NCBI GenBank assembly: GCA_045599645.1
Contig: JAZRWI010000020.1
Coordinates: forward strand, 24,769 to 88,768
DNA: 64,000 nt
Direction of reading: 5' to 3'
From: RUG334 sp045599645
GTDB taxonomy: Bacteria > Muiribacteriota > Ozemobacteria > Ozemobacterales > Ozemobacteraceae
Shown: piece by piece, positions 50,564-59,212 of the stretch
Layout of the letters: each line of letters begins with the position of its first letter
Numbering within the stretch: position 1 is the stretch's first letter
Notes under the pieces: generated by a model
The model's input: the letters and a program-made list of their open reading frames with translations, nothing else
What the model was told of the DNA's origin: nothing
Database searches by the model: none
Position numbers and translations under genes: made by a program

Positions 50564-52246
50564 TCAGAATCTAGAATAAATTTCAGAATAGAACATATTC
50601 TGGTCTTTGCAGGTTGGTCCGCCGGTAACTTCCTGAGTATCATCCTTAACCATAGAATATACCATTCTGAAACGGGTGTTGGGAGATATTCTATATCTAT
50701 ATTCAGCAGTAAACATATCAAAATCTATCTTATGATAACTGCCATTAGTATTGGTTTCACTATAGAAGCAATTAATATCGTCTTTATCGCTCTTAACCAT
50801 ATCATAAGCAAGTCTGAAGCTATGTCTGTCATAATCCTTAAGAGTGTAGCCAACCTGAAGTTTAAGATCTGAAAGATTTTTGAAACCAAAACCATTTGAA
50901 TAGATTACACCACCGAATTCACTAATACGAGAATATACGGCAATATCTTCAAAAATGCTTTCCTTACCTTCGTGCCAAGTGTTAGAATCCTGACGCATAG
51001 AATAGTTGTCTTCTATTGGGAAAAAGGTATCAGCATTTGAACCATCATCAGCCATCGTATAAGCAATCTTTGCTGTAAGCTGCTTCTGAGAGTCATAATT
51101 AAAGGCTACATGACCAAGCCAGCCTTTTTCATCTTTGCGTTTTACAGGATCAAGGCTGACAATGGAGCCAGTAGATTCTGTATCACTATACACACCAGCT
51201 AAATCATATGATAATTTATCATTTTTCTTAGAAAGCTTACCGGAAGAACCGAATTCCATTCTAAATTCATTGAAGGACTCTGAAGAATATTCTTTTTCGG
51301 CATGATTGCCATAAAGACCAAGATACAGCTTATGGCCATTGCAATCAGTATCTGCATTGATATTCCAGATATTAAAATAATCTTTGTCAGAAATTGAATT
51401 AAACCTGTTAAAGAAGCAATTAAAAGCCAGATCTACATCGCCACAGCGTTTACCATAGCTGATAGCATCCATATAGTTATTAACAATCAGACCATGACCA
51501 TGGGAATGCCAATCACGACCCAGTTTAAATTCGCCATCGAAACCGAGGAAATTCTTAACCTTCATATTGGCAATTTCAACAGAAGAAGTGCCTTTATTTG
51601 AACCGTGCCAGTCACCTGCTTCGTAAAAATCATCCTGAATGCCGTCGATAACTCTCCAGCGGGCACTCATTGATACCTTATCATTAATGTCAGCATCCAA
51701 CTGGAGACGAAGATTAGTTCTTGTTTTATTTTCGCTATAGGCATCATCAATATGAAGATTGTGATTGTGAATAAGAATATCACCGGAAAGTCTTAGATTG
51801 CCAAATTTACTATTCTTTTCACTACTGCCAATCTGGTCTTTAACATCCTGAACTTCCTTTTTCAATTCAGAAACATCGCCTTTGAGAGCAATGATACCGT
51901 ATTCGTCGTCATCAATTCTGACGCCCATTGAGGCAAGTTCTTCAGCAAATTCTATGCACAAATCCTGAACCTTCTTCATTTCTTCAGGACTTACTTCGTC
52001 TTTATGCTGTTCACAATAAGACAAGCATCTTGCTGTAATCAAAGCAAATTCATAACGGTTAGCAGGCTGATCGCCCTTCAATTCAGTGCTTGGGTATCCT
52101 TCATAAATACCCTTGGACGCCAAATCTTCAACAGCTGTATAAGCCCAATGACTCTTGGGAACGTCTGGAAAACGTTCGGCCATTACAGCGGTATTTGCAC
52201 ACAAACAAAGTGAAAGAGCAACCAGATTAAGAATCTTATTTTTCAT
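50564..52246 (-). CDS. SLH-domain outer-membrane porin
   Basis: 560 residues. Signal peptide (MKNKILNLVALSLCLCANTA), one SLH domain at about 24-78 (RFPDVPKSHWAYTAVEDLAS, then NRYEFALITARCL), a coiled-coil (about 120-145), then a beta-barrel of about 400 residues with alternating strands and a terminal aromatic (YSEIYSRF). This is the layout of OmpM-like proteins that tie the outer membrane to peptidoglycan through SLH binding while forming a pore. It is a marker of certain diderm lineages. A repeat block and terminator lie downstream. Confidence 0.9.
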   Translation of the reverse strand: MKNKILNLVALSLCLCANTAVMAERFPDVPKSHWAYTAVEDLASKGIYEGYPSTELKGDQPANRYEFALITARCLSYCEQHKDEVSPEEMKKVQDLCIEFAEELASMGVRIDDDEYGIIALKGDVSELKKEVQDVKDQIGSSEKNSKFGNLRLSGDILIHNHNLHIDDAYSENKTRTNLRLQLDADINDKVSMSARWRVIDGIQDDFYEAGDWHGSNKGTSSVEIANMKVKNFLGFDGEFKLGRDWHSHGHGLIVNNYMDAISYGKRCGDVDLAFNCFFNRFNSISDKDYFNIWNINADTDCNGHKLYLGLYGNHAEKEYSSESFNEFRMEFGSSGKLSKKNDKLSYDLAGVYSDTESTGSIVSLDPVKRKDEKGWLGHVAFNYDSQKQLTAKIAYTMADDGSNADTFFPIEDNYSMRQDSNTWHEGKESIFEDIAVYSRISEFGGVIYSNGFGFKNLSDLKLQVGYTLKDYDRHSFRLAYDMVKSDKDDINCFYSETNTNGSYHKIDFDMFTAEYRYRISPNTRFRMVYSMVKDDTQEVTGGPTCKDQNMFYSEIYSRF

Positions 52247-52328
52247 TTAAACATCCTAAAAGACTATAAGTTTGAAGACAAACTAAATTTCAAAAGTCCT
52301 TCGGAAAATGTTTAAATAAAATTTAGCA

Positions 52329-52994
52329 TTAAATACTATTTTTTTTAATTTTACGTTTTCTATTTCTAAGAAGAAGGAAAAAGGCTATCAATGGGAAAAT
52401 AAGTATAGGCGAGAAAATAATTAACTCAGCAATATCGCTGGCAATGATTGCTGGCCTGGAAGCTTCAAGTTCCTTTTTATGCTGCTTATAGAAATCACTT
52501 TCAAAATCAACACCATGAGCATCGCAATACAGAACACAGCCCTTTGTTATATCTCCGTATGAATGATAATTACAGGTTTTAAGCCTCAACGTAGGCTGAG
52601 GAGTAATAATCTTTGTTATCTCAGAATTTTCACCAAACAGCAATTCGTTATCAATTTCAGTAAAGGTTAGCTCGTTGTTTTCTGCAGCTCTATTTATTGC
52701 ACTTGCTATTCTTCGCTGGAATTTGTGGCAAAAGGAATATAGCAAAACCGGGCGTCTTCCCCTTAAAAACTTAGTCTTATGCTGCAATTCTTCTTTTATA
52801 TTAGACCAAAGAAGATAATCATGACTTTTAAAAGCAGAAGGGTAGAGCATAGATTGCGGAAACGGGCTCTGAACGGTAGCTTCTGTCGTCGAAGAGTCTG
52901 TTGCTATCGTTGAATCTAACGCAAAAATAAAATTTGGAAACAAACAAAAAAGAGCCAATATTATAAAAATGGCTCTTCTTTGAATATTATACAT
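52329..52994 (-). CDS. membrane protein of unknown function
   Basis: 221 residues. An N-terminal signal or membrane segment (AIFIILALFCLFPNFIFA) is followed by an extracytoplasmic region with four cysteines (SFCHKFQ, LKTCNYH, KGCVLYCD) and a C-terminal membrane helix (FSPILIFPLIAFFLLL) ending in a basic tail. I recognise no family. It starts 9 nt after the ftsB-like gene and is probably co-transcribed with it, which could mean an envelope or division role. Confidence 0.7.
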   Translation of the reverse strand: MYNIQRRAIFIILALFCLFPNFIFALDSTIATDSSTTEATVQSPFPQSMLYPSAFKSHDYLLWSNIKEELQHKTKFLRGRRPVLLYSFCHKFQRRIASAINRAAENNELTFTEIDNELLFGENSEITKIITPQPTLRLKTCNYHSYGDITKGCVLYCDAHGVDFESDFYKQHKKELEASRPAIIASDIAELIIFSPILIFPLIAFFLLLRNRKRKIKKNSI

Positions 52995-53003
52995 AATTTC
53001 AGA

Positions 53004-53378
53004 TTATTCCGTCTTTGGCTCTTTTGATGATTCGGAATCAATAACTGTGTCTTTTGATTCTATAGGCTTGTTGTCCTCATCGATAGTATAAACAACTACT
53101 TCTTCCGGCTTTACAAGGCCAAGACGCTCTCTGGCCAGACGTTCAATTCCTTCAGGCGTAGAAAGCATTTCAAGATTTTCCTTCAGCATGCGGTTTTCGC
53201 GTTCCAGTGCTTCTATTCTCTCACGCTGTTCTGCTTCCTGCTGCAGAAGATTACTAATATCTTTGTATCTGAAGGTATAAATCAAAGACAAAGAAACACA
53301 GAAAATTATGGATAATATAAACATAATTTCTGTGGAAAATCTTATTCTTTTTCTCTTGATAGGATTACTATCAGCCAT
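53004..53378 (-). CDS. FtsB/DivIC-family septum protein
   Basis: 124 residues. A short cytoplasmic N-terminus, one membrane segment (IMFILSIIFCVSLSLIY), a leucine-rich coiled coil with EALERENRMLKENLEMLS, and the family motif TPEGIERLARERLGLVKPEE. These proteins bridge FtsL and FtsQ in the divisome. A tRNA-Arg gene lies 26 nt upstream on the same strand. Confidence 0.92.
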   Translation of the reverse strand: MADSNPIKRKRIRFSTEIMFILSIIFCVSLSLIYTFRYKDISNLLQQEAEQRERIEALERENRMLKENLEMLSTPEGIERLARERLGLVKPEEVVVYTIDEDNKPIESKDTVIDSESSKEPKTE

Positions 53379-53404
53379 TTTTTATTCCTCAATAATGTTC
53401 AAAT

Positions 53405-53478
53405 CGCACCCTGCGCGATTCGAACGCGCGGCCTTTTGCTCCGGAGGCAAACGCTCTATCCAGCTGGGCTAAGGGTGC
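53405..53478 (-). tRNA. tRNA-Arg(CCG)
   Basis: 74 nt, acceptor GCACCCT/AGGGTGC with G73. Anticodon stem TTTGC/GCAAA encloses CTCCGGA, so the anticodon is CCG. TTCGAAT T-loop, no encoded CCA. Confidence 0.95.
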
Positions 53479-53552
53479 CTGTCTTAGCTATCGGCTATCA
53501 GCCGAGAGTTGGTGCTTTTGTATCATTAGAATACAAAGTATGTTTCAATAGG

Positions 53553-53645
53553 CTTTAAGCTTTAAGCTTTAAGCTTTAAGCTTCAAGCTTCAAGCTTCCA
53601 GCTTCCAGCTTTCTGCTTATAGCTTCCTGCTTCTAGCTTCTAGCT
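53553..53645. repeat. 7-bp AGCTTTA/AGCTTCN tandem array
   Basis: Starts as perfect AGCTTTA units and drifts into AGCTTCA, AGCTTCC and TAGCTTC. It runs right up to the stop codon of the solute-binding protein gene, so it lies in the 3' end of the ABC operon transcript. Confidence 0.9.
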
Positions 53646-54931
53646 TATTCTTCAGCCAGGAGACGTTCCTGAACGCGCTTGGCTATGCTTTCAGTAGCTT
53701 CAGCAGCTGCCTTCTTGCCAGAAAGGATAGTTTCGATTTCCGGGTTGACAATGTCTTCAAGAAGACCGAAGTCTTTAATAACCGGGTTTGGAGCAGCAGA
53801 TTTCATCTGGTTCAAGAATGCCATCTGATGCTGGTCTTCGAATTTTACAAGATCATAAGCACCAAGATTGATTGGAAGCTGATTCAGCTTAGTGCACCAT
53901 TCAACCTGATTCTGGGCATTTGTGAAGTAGGTAAGGAAGCTGTAAGAAGCCTTCTGACGTTCAGCAGACTTGTCGTTGAAAATAACAACGTCAGTGCCAC
54001 CGACATTAGAAGAGGTTCCGGCATCGCCACCAGGAATCATGCCAATACCGAAATCAAGCTTAAGATCATCCTTGAAACGTTTCAGGTTCCACGGACCCAT
54101 AAGAATCATAGCATACTTGCCGTTAACAAAGCCTTGTTCAGGAGTAATTGCGCCAGGTCTCCAACCACCGGCTTCAATACCGTTCTTATGGAGCTCAGCA
54201 AGCATTGTAAGTGCCTTGTTGTTTGCATCAGAATTCATAACACACTTATTGCCGTCAATGATTTTTCCACCATAAGTGTTAAGAATGGCAAGATTCCACC
54301 ACAAAGTATTCATGATTGCAAAGGGTTCTCTGCCTTTATCCTGCTGTTTAAACTGCTTTGCGAATTCAGCAAATTCACCCCAGGTCTTTGGAATGATGTT
54401 GCCGGCTTCTTCAACAGTATATTCTGAATCCTGTGGAATTATACCAAGTTCCTTGAAAATGCTTCTGTTATAGAACAAAGCAACACAGTTACTCTGGTCT
54501 GGAAGACCATAATACTTGTTGTCCACACAGCATGCATTAAGAGGAGCCTGCAAATACTGGTCTCTAATAGCGTCAAAACCAAGAGTTCCAAGATCTACGA
54601 CAGAATTCTTTCTGGCAAGTTCACAAACGAAAGACCAGTCAACACGGGCCATATCCGGACCCTGACCAACAGTAAGAGCTGTTCTGATTTTTGGCTTGTG
54701 GCCTTCGAATGGAATGCGGACAGGTCTGACAGTATAGCTTGCGTTCTGGGCTTCCCATTCACCGATAACCTTGCGAAGAATAGCTTCTTCGTCGTCACCG
54801 TATGTGTGCCAGAAGGTAAGTATTGTTTTGCCGTCGGCAGAGGTGGTCATACTTGAAGAAGAACCCCAGCCATACCAGCAGAGGACTGCATATGCGATGA
54901 TTACTAATATAACACAGACTTTTTCTTTCAT
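53645..54931 (-). CDS. ABC sugar-type solute-binding protein (family 1)
   Basis: 428 residues. An N-terminal membrane/signal segment (VCVILVIIAYAVLCWYGWG) without a lipobox Cys. The mature protein has the family 1 pattern: TILTFWHTYGDDEEA, GQGPDMARVD, ALFYNRSIFKELGI, WGEFAEFAKQFKQ and MLMGPWNLKRF-like segments. It delivers an oligosaccharide or similar ligand to the two upstream permeases. Last gene in a three-gene operon, 12 nt after the second permease. Confidence 0.92.
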   Translation of the reverse strand: MKEKVCVILVIIAYAVLCWYGWGSSSSMTTSADGKTILTFWHTYGDDEEAILRKVIGEWEAQNASYTVRPVRIPFEGHKPKIRTALTVGQGPDMARVDWSFVCELARKNSVVDLGTLGFDAIRDQYLQAPLNACCVDNKYYGLPDQSNCVALFYNRSIFKELGIIPQDSEYTVEEAGNIIPKTWGEFAEFAKQFKQQDKGREPFAIMNTLWWNLAILNTYGGKIIDGNKCVMNSDANNKALTMLAELHKNGIEAGGWRPGAITPEQGFVNGKYAMILMGPWNLKRFKDDLKLDFGIGMIPGGDAGTSSNVGGTDVVIFNDKSAERQKASYSFLTYFTNAQNQVEWCTKLNQLPINLGAYDLVKFEDQHQMAFLNQMKSAAPNPVIKDFGLLEDIVNPEIETILSGKKAAAEATESIAKRVQERLLAEE

Positions 54932-54943
54932 GACTAGCCTCCC

Positions 54944-56386
54944 TTATTCCTTTACTGCACCGGCAGTCATACCTTCGATGAAGTAGCGCTGTGCGAACAG
55001 GAACAATACAGCGATTGGAACGATTGAGAAGCAGGAAGCTGACATAATCAGACCAAGTTCAGAAGTATATTGTCCTCTGAAGAGAGCAAGACCTACTGGC
55101 AATGTTACGCTCAATGGATTTTCAAAGTCAGTAACAATAAGCTGCCACAGGAAGTTAGACCAGTTAGAAAGGAAGGTCAACAGGAAAAGAGTGAGAATGA
55201 TAGGCAGTGACAATGGAATAATTACAATGCGGAAAACCTGCCATTCAGTAGCACCGTCAATCTGTGCTGCTTCAAGGAGGGAATCAGGAATTGTATCCAT
55301 GAACTGCTTAAGCATGAAAATACCAAATACAGAAGCCAGGTGAGGCAGGAACATTGCCCACTTGGTTCCGAACAACCCCATCTTACAGATCATGAAGAAC
55401 TGAGGAACCATGAACATCATGCCAGGAATCATCATGGACATGAGCAGAACCTTGAAAATCTGCTGCTTATAGGGCAGGTTTTTCTTTGAAAAAACGTAAG
55501 CGCCCATTGAAGCAAAGAGTGTTACAAGGAATGCAGCTGTTGTAGATACAAGCAGACTGTTCATGAAATATGTTCCGAAATGCTTCTTGCTTTCGATTGG
55601 GTCTACAGACTTCATTGCAAGAGCCTTGTTATCAACCTTGAGAACTCTTCTGAAGTTATTAAGAGTTGGTGAGGTTGGAACAATGTCGAAAGGATTGGAC
55701 TGGTTGATTACCAGTTCCTGACCTGAAGGCTTGAAGGCTGTGCAAAGCATCCAGAAGAATGGGAAGAGAACGCAGCAGACACCAGCGGTGAGGCATTCAT
55801 AAATAACCATTTTCTTGATGTATTGCGGTCTATCAACAACCTTTGTTTCGGTGTATTTCTTAACAACAAACAAAGCAGCAGCGATAGTGAAAGCCAAAGC
55901 CAGGCCCTTATAGATGCCGCTGAGCTTTTCAAGAGCAAGTGCTGGAGACTTGAGGCCTCTGATGCTAAGGTGAGTATTTGAATAAGCATTGATAAAAGCC
56001 AAATCATCCGGTTTATCAGTGCTAAGACCCTTTTCCTTAGAAATAGCCTTGCCCAATTCAACATACTTTTCTACAGTTTCGTAAACACCGACAACATCGC
56101 CTGTCTTCTTGAAGGAATCAAGCTTAGCTTTAAGGTCATCGATTTTTACGGTGTTTTCCTTAGACATGCCAATCTTTGCAGCAGAAGCTTCAAAAGCATT
56201 GGAGATATAATCACCTAGTGCCAGAATCTTAGCAGTAGATTCGGTTTCTTCTGTTTCGGTTGCAGTAAATGAAGCAATTACCATGGCGCCGAACTTGAAA
56301 AGCTGGCCGGAAATGGCAAAGGTCATGGTAATCATGATTGCCAGTAAAACGATAAATGCAAGTGTTCTAACTATTGGATTTTTCAT
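54944..56386 (-). CDS. MalG-type ABC permease with N-terminal extension
   Basis: 480 residues. The last 290 are a normal MalG/UgpE-type permease, with the EAA loop LLEAAQIDGATEWQVFRIVI that contacts the ATPase. The first 185 or so are extra: a membrane helix (TLAFIVLLAIMITMTFA), a charged helical domain (about 45-150) probably in the periplasm, and a second helix (YKGLALAFTIAAALFVV). No ATPase gene is present nearby, so a shared MsmK-type ATPase is likely. It overlaps the first permease by one base. Confidence 0.93.
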   Translation of the reverse strand: MKNPIVRTLAFIVLLAIMITMTFAISGQLFKFGAMVIASFTATETEETESTAKILALGDYISNAFEASAAKIGMSKENTVKIDDLKAKLDSFKKTGDVVGVYETVEKYVELGKAISKEKGLSTDKPDDLAFINAYSNTHLSIRGLKSPALALEKLSGIYKGLALAFTIAAALFVVKKYTETKVVDRPQYIKKMVIYECLTAGVCCVLFPFFWMLCTAFKPSGQELVINQSNPFDIVPTSPTLNNFRRVLKVDNKALAMKSVDPIESKKHFGTYFMNSLLVSTTAAFLVTLFASMGAYVFSKKNLPYKQQIFKVLLMSMMIPGMMFMVPQFFMICKMGLFGTKWAMFLPHLASVFGIFMLKQFMDTIPDSLLEAAQIDGATEWQVFRIVIIPLSLPIILTLFLLTFLSNWSNFLWQLIVTDFENPLSVTLPVGLALFRGQYTSELGLIMSASCFSIVPIAVLFLFAQRYFIEGMTAGAVKE

Positions 56387-57309
56387 TACTTAGCACCTGC
56401 TTTCTTAGTTGCAATCTTCTGCTGAATGAATGTAATACCAAGTGTGATAATCAGCATGATATAAGAGATAGCTGCAGCATAACCGTAGTTACCGGCATCA
56501 AATTGTTTATACAGGTAGTAGCCCGCAACTGAGGTTGAACCAACAGCTTCGCCGCCGATAACAACCTGAGGACCACCTGCTGTCATGGCGTATATTTCCG
56601 TGAAAGCATTCAGTGAACCAATAATACCAGTAATAACCATAAAGAAAATTATAGGCTTCAGCAGTGGAACAGTAATCAGATAGAACTTCTGCCATTCAGT
56701 AGCACCGTCTATATCTGCTGCTTCATAAACGTCTGCAGGAATGTTCTGGAGGGCTGCCAGGAACAATACCATACCAAAACCTGCACCTTTAAGTGTCATA
56801 GCAAAAATAACAGCTAAAAGAGCAGTATATGGGCTGCCTAACAAACCGGTTGTATTGAAGAAGTTGTTTTCACTCATGAAATAAGTGCTGAGCTGAGCAA
56901 GAACGCCGTATTTCGGAGCATAAATCAAAGCCCAGATAACACCTACAACCAACATATCGAGGATGTTTGGCAGGAAGAATGCACTTCTGAAGAAGCTCTT
57001 ACCAAAAAGCTTGTTATCAAGAAGGAGTGCCAGACCTAATGAAACGATTATTCCTGAAGGAATGCTAAATAGTGCATAGAAGAAGGTTACGCACAAAGAA
57101 GACCAGAACTGCCAGTCAGTAATAATTCGCTGATAGTTGGCAAGACCTACAAACTTCATGTTAGCAAGACTGAAGTCTGTCGGAGCTCCTAAGAAGCTCA
57201 AATAAAAGGAATAAAAGATTGGGAAAACCAAAAATACCAGGAACAAGATCATGAATGGTGATAAAAACCATGATGATACGATTGTATCCTTTGTCGTTCG
57301 AATAGCCAA
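56386..57309 (-). CDS. MalF-type ABC permease
   Basis: 307 residues with six predicted membrane helices. EAA loop VYEAADIDGATEWQKFYLIT is near residue 200. Forms the transmembrane channel with the MalG-type partner for sugar uptake. First gene of the operon, with a good promoter at 57363-57391. Confidence 0.95.
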   Translation of the reverse strand: MAIRTTKDTIVSSWFLSPFMILFLVFLVFPIFYSFYLSFLGAPTDFSLANMKFVGLANYQRIITDWQFWSSLCVTFFYALFSIPSGIIVSLGLALLLDNKLFGKSFFRSAFFLPNILDMLVVGVIWALIYAPKYGVLAQLSTYFMSENNFFNTTGLLGSPYTALLAVIFAMTLKGAGFGMVLFLAALQNIPADVYEAADIDGATEWQKFYLITVPLLKPIIFFMVITGIIGSLNAFTEIYAMTAGGPQVVIGGEAVGSTSVAGYYLYKQFDAGNYGYAAAISYIMLIITLGITFIQQKIATKKAGAK

Positions 57310-57362
57310 AACAAGCCCTCCTGTTTCTGCCTATAAGTAAAAAGCGATAATTTAACTTTTAG

Positions 57363-57391
57363 ATTTTACCACAACCGAAATACTTAGGCAA
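57363..57391 (-). promoter_or_regulatory. promoter of ABC operon
   Basis: TTGCCT (57391-57386), 17-nt spacer, TAAAAT (57368-57363) with an upstream TG dinucleotide, about 54 nt before the MalF-type ATG. Confidence 0.6.
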
Positions 57392-57427
57392 TTTTTTAAC
57401 GTAAACAGGTATATCTTTATATATAGG

Positions 57428-57465
57428 CTTGGAGTAGAAGTGTGATTCTATACGGCTGTTGGCGT
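57428..57465 (-). repeat. conserved dispersed box, copy G
   Basis: On minus: CCGTATAGAATCACACTTCT then ACTCC. The right half is lost. The 9-mer array follows, as at copy A. Confidence 0.75.
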
Positions 57466-57744
57466 TGTTGGCATGGTTGGCATGGTTGGCATGGTTGGCA
57501 TGGTTGGCGTGGTTGGCATGGTTGGCGGCGTTGGATTGTTAGCATTGTTAGCATTGTTGGCGGCGTTAGCATTGTTAGCGGCGTTGGCGGCGTTAGCATT
57601 GTTAGCGGCGTTAGCATGGCTGTTCGCTCTCGGCTGTCGGCTGGTAGCTGTCAGCCGTTGCCGGGGTTAGCATGGTTGGCGGCGTTGGCATAGCTGTCAG
57701 CCGTTAGAGCGGCTGCCGGGCCGAATTCATAGCCGCAGGCTAAT
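57463..57744. repeat. 9-mer array plus hairpin remnants
   Basis: Units of GTTGGCATG and GTTGGCGTT pass into TTAGCATTG and TTAGCGGCG units up to about 57612. Then hairpins around GGCTGTCGGCTGG and CAGCCGTTGCC follow, and an AATTCAT-flanked AGCCGCAGGCT unit. All frames are open because of the period; no gene. Confidence 0.88.
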
Positions 57745-58695
57745 TCATTGCTCTTCAAACAGCGATGGGGTGAACGGCTGCCTGGGGAGTAAAAAACTGG
57801 GTTGATTGCCGTCGACAACGATGTCATTCGGTCCTACTTCGCCTAGCAGCAGAGGCGACTCCGGGTTATGCCTTCTGTAATTCAATAACGCTTTTTGGTG
57901 ATCTTTGTTGGCATAGCAGTATCTGCAGCCATTTATGCATGTTTCGTAATCGCCAAGGCCCCTGTTTTCTATACAGCGGCAATTTTCCCGCATACCGGCA
58001 TGACGCATTTTCTTAAAGCTTATGTTGTTCGCTCTGCCCAGTATATCGAGAGTCAGACAGCCTGATTCGTGTATTCCGAACTGCTTATACTCTTCTCTGC
58101 AAGCACAGGTCTGAAGGAATATGCCGTAGCGGTTAGCAATCTGCCCAAGCCCCTCTGCCAATCTAAGCTTATCGCTTTCTGTAAGCAGTATTATTTCAGG
58201 CATATTTTTCTCAAGCTTCTTATACATTTCCACAAAGCTGAAAATACATCTGTCAATGTGCTTATACAAACGTTTGCACATATATTCAAAGGTCTTAAAA
58301 TGATATTCCACAGTATATTTTTCTGTGAGCAGAACAGGGTCATATCGCCAGGCTATACGCTGTTTCCCCACAATCTCAGACAATTTTATCAGAGTCTCAA
58401 TACTTTCGTCTATTGAGGGCACTCTTGGCTCTACATCAGTTCCGTAAGCCGTTATGGTGTAATGATAATAAGTATTGAAAACGCTCATTATTTCTTTTAC
58501 ATACGGCAACAGCGGCTGATAATTCTTAGAGCAGTTTACAAGGCAGTCTACCTTATCAGGAGTCAAATCATACTTAAAAATCTTGTCAGGGAAAAGCGGA
58601 TTCCTTGAATAAACAAATCCCGCCGCAAGCCTGTTCAGCAGCCATGGCGTAAAATACTGCACAACATCTGTCCTGACACCTGTGTTTATTATCAT
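57745..58695 (-). CDS. DUF1848 family protein with cysteine clusters
   Basis: 316 residues. It starts MIINTGVRTDVVQYFTPWLL, the typical DUF1848 opening. Two metal-binding-like clusters are present: C197/C199/C213 in TCACREEY...GIHESGC and C253/C257/C260 in CINGCRYCYAN, plus C239/C241. The CxxxCxxC spacing matches a radical-SAM-like or Fe-S site; the family has no settled function. No membrane segment. It directly follows a broken ATPase gene. Confidence 0.9.
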   Translation of the reverse strand: MIINTGVRTDVVQYFTPWLLNRLAAGFVYSRNPLFPDKIFKYDLTPDKVDCLVNCSKNYQPLLPYVKEIMSVFNTYYHYTITAYGTDVEPRVPSIDESIETLIKLSEIVGKQRIAWRYDPVLLTEKYTVEYHFKTFEYMCKRLYKHIDRCIFSFVEMYKKLEKNMPEIILLTESDKLRLAEGLGQIANRYGIFLQTCACREEYKQFGIHESGCLTLDILGRANNISFKKMRHAGMRENCRCIENRGLGDYETCINGCRYCYANKDHQKALLNYRRHNPESPLLLGEVGPNDIVVDGNQPSFLLPRQPFTPSLFEEQ

Positions 58696-58701
58696 AAAAT
58701 A

Positions 58702-59002
58702 TTATTCGTTTAACCATTCTATTAGGTTTTTATGAATAATGCCGTCTCTGGAAAAATCAAAATCATCAAGTGAAAGAACATATTTTGGATAATTATCTTT
58801 AATGCTTAACAAAGCTCATATTTTCAAAATTGTAACAGATTATCGAATTCTTGTCTGTGCCGCTTCCAAGCAATTCTGCTTTAATAAGCTCCAGCATAGT
58901 TGATTTCCCACAACGTCTCATGCCTGTTAAAACTTTTATGATGTCGCTTTTCATAAAAGGCCTGATATTTGATAAAATTTCTTCACGTTTTATCAGATAC
59001 AT
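58702..59002 (-). pseudogene. AAA+ ATPase (DUF4143-type) remnant with internal deletion
   Basis: The ATG at 59002 gives 67 residues: MYLIKREEILSNIRPFMKSD then the P-loop TGMRRCGKST and NFENMSFVKH, the N-terminus of an archaeal-type/DUF4143 ATPase. A stop follows. In another frame just after it, the next 33 codons (SIKDNYPKYVLSLDDFDFSR...LIEWLNE) match the C-terminal end of the same family, with the stop at 58702. The middle of about 300 residues is missing and the frame is broken, so the gene is dead. Confidence 0.85.
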
Positions 59003-59080
59003 TTGATAAATATCACCTTTTTCATAATTTTATCAATTATAACTGATATTTTTCGGTTTACCAAGACTAATACAATTTGG

Positions 59081-59177
59081 TTGAAAGTTCGGGTGTAAAA
59101 GTGTACATTTTCGCCAAAAGTTCGGATATAAAAGTGTAAATTTTAATTGAAAGTTCGGGGTCTAAAGTGTAATATAT
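59081..59177 (+). repeat. three 33-bp direct repeats before ATPase gene
   Basis: TTGAAAGTTCGGGTGTAAAA at 59081, CCAAAAGTTCGGATATAAAA at 59114 and TTGAAAGTTCGGGGTCTAAA at 59147, each continuing GTGTA and AT-rich sequence. The 33-bp spacing is exact and equals about three helical turns, as expected for cooperative protein binding. Confidence 0.8.
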
Positions 59178-59212
59178 ATCTGAATAATTGTGGTAATAAG
59201 CGTGGAAAGAGT

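Noticed and set aside
57417..57693. ORFs of Trp/Gly or Leu/Ala repeats
   Set aside because: Again translation of the 9-mer array; no start context.
59081..59177. Possible CRISPR
   Set aside because: The three units are contiguous direct repeats of 33 bp without distinct spacers, and no cas gene is present.
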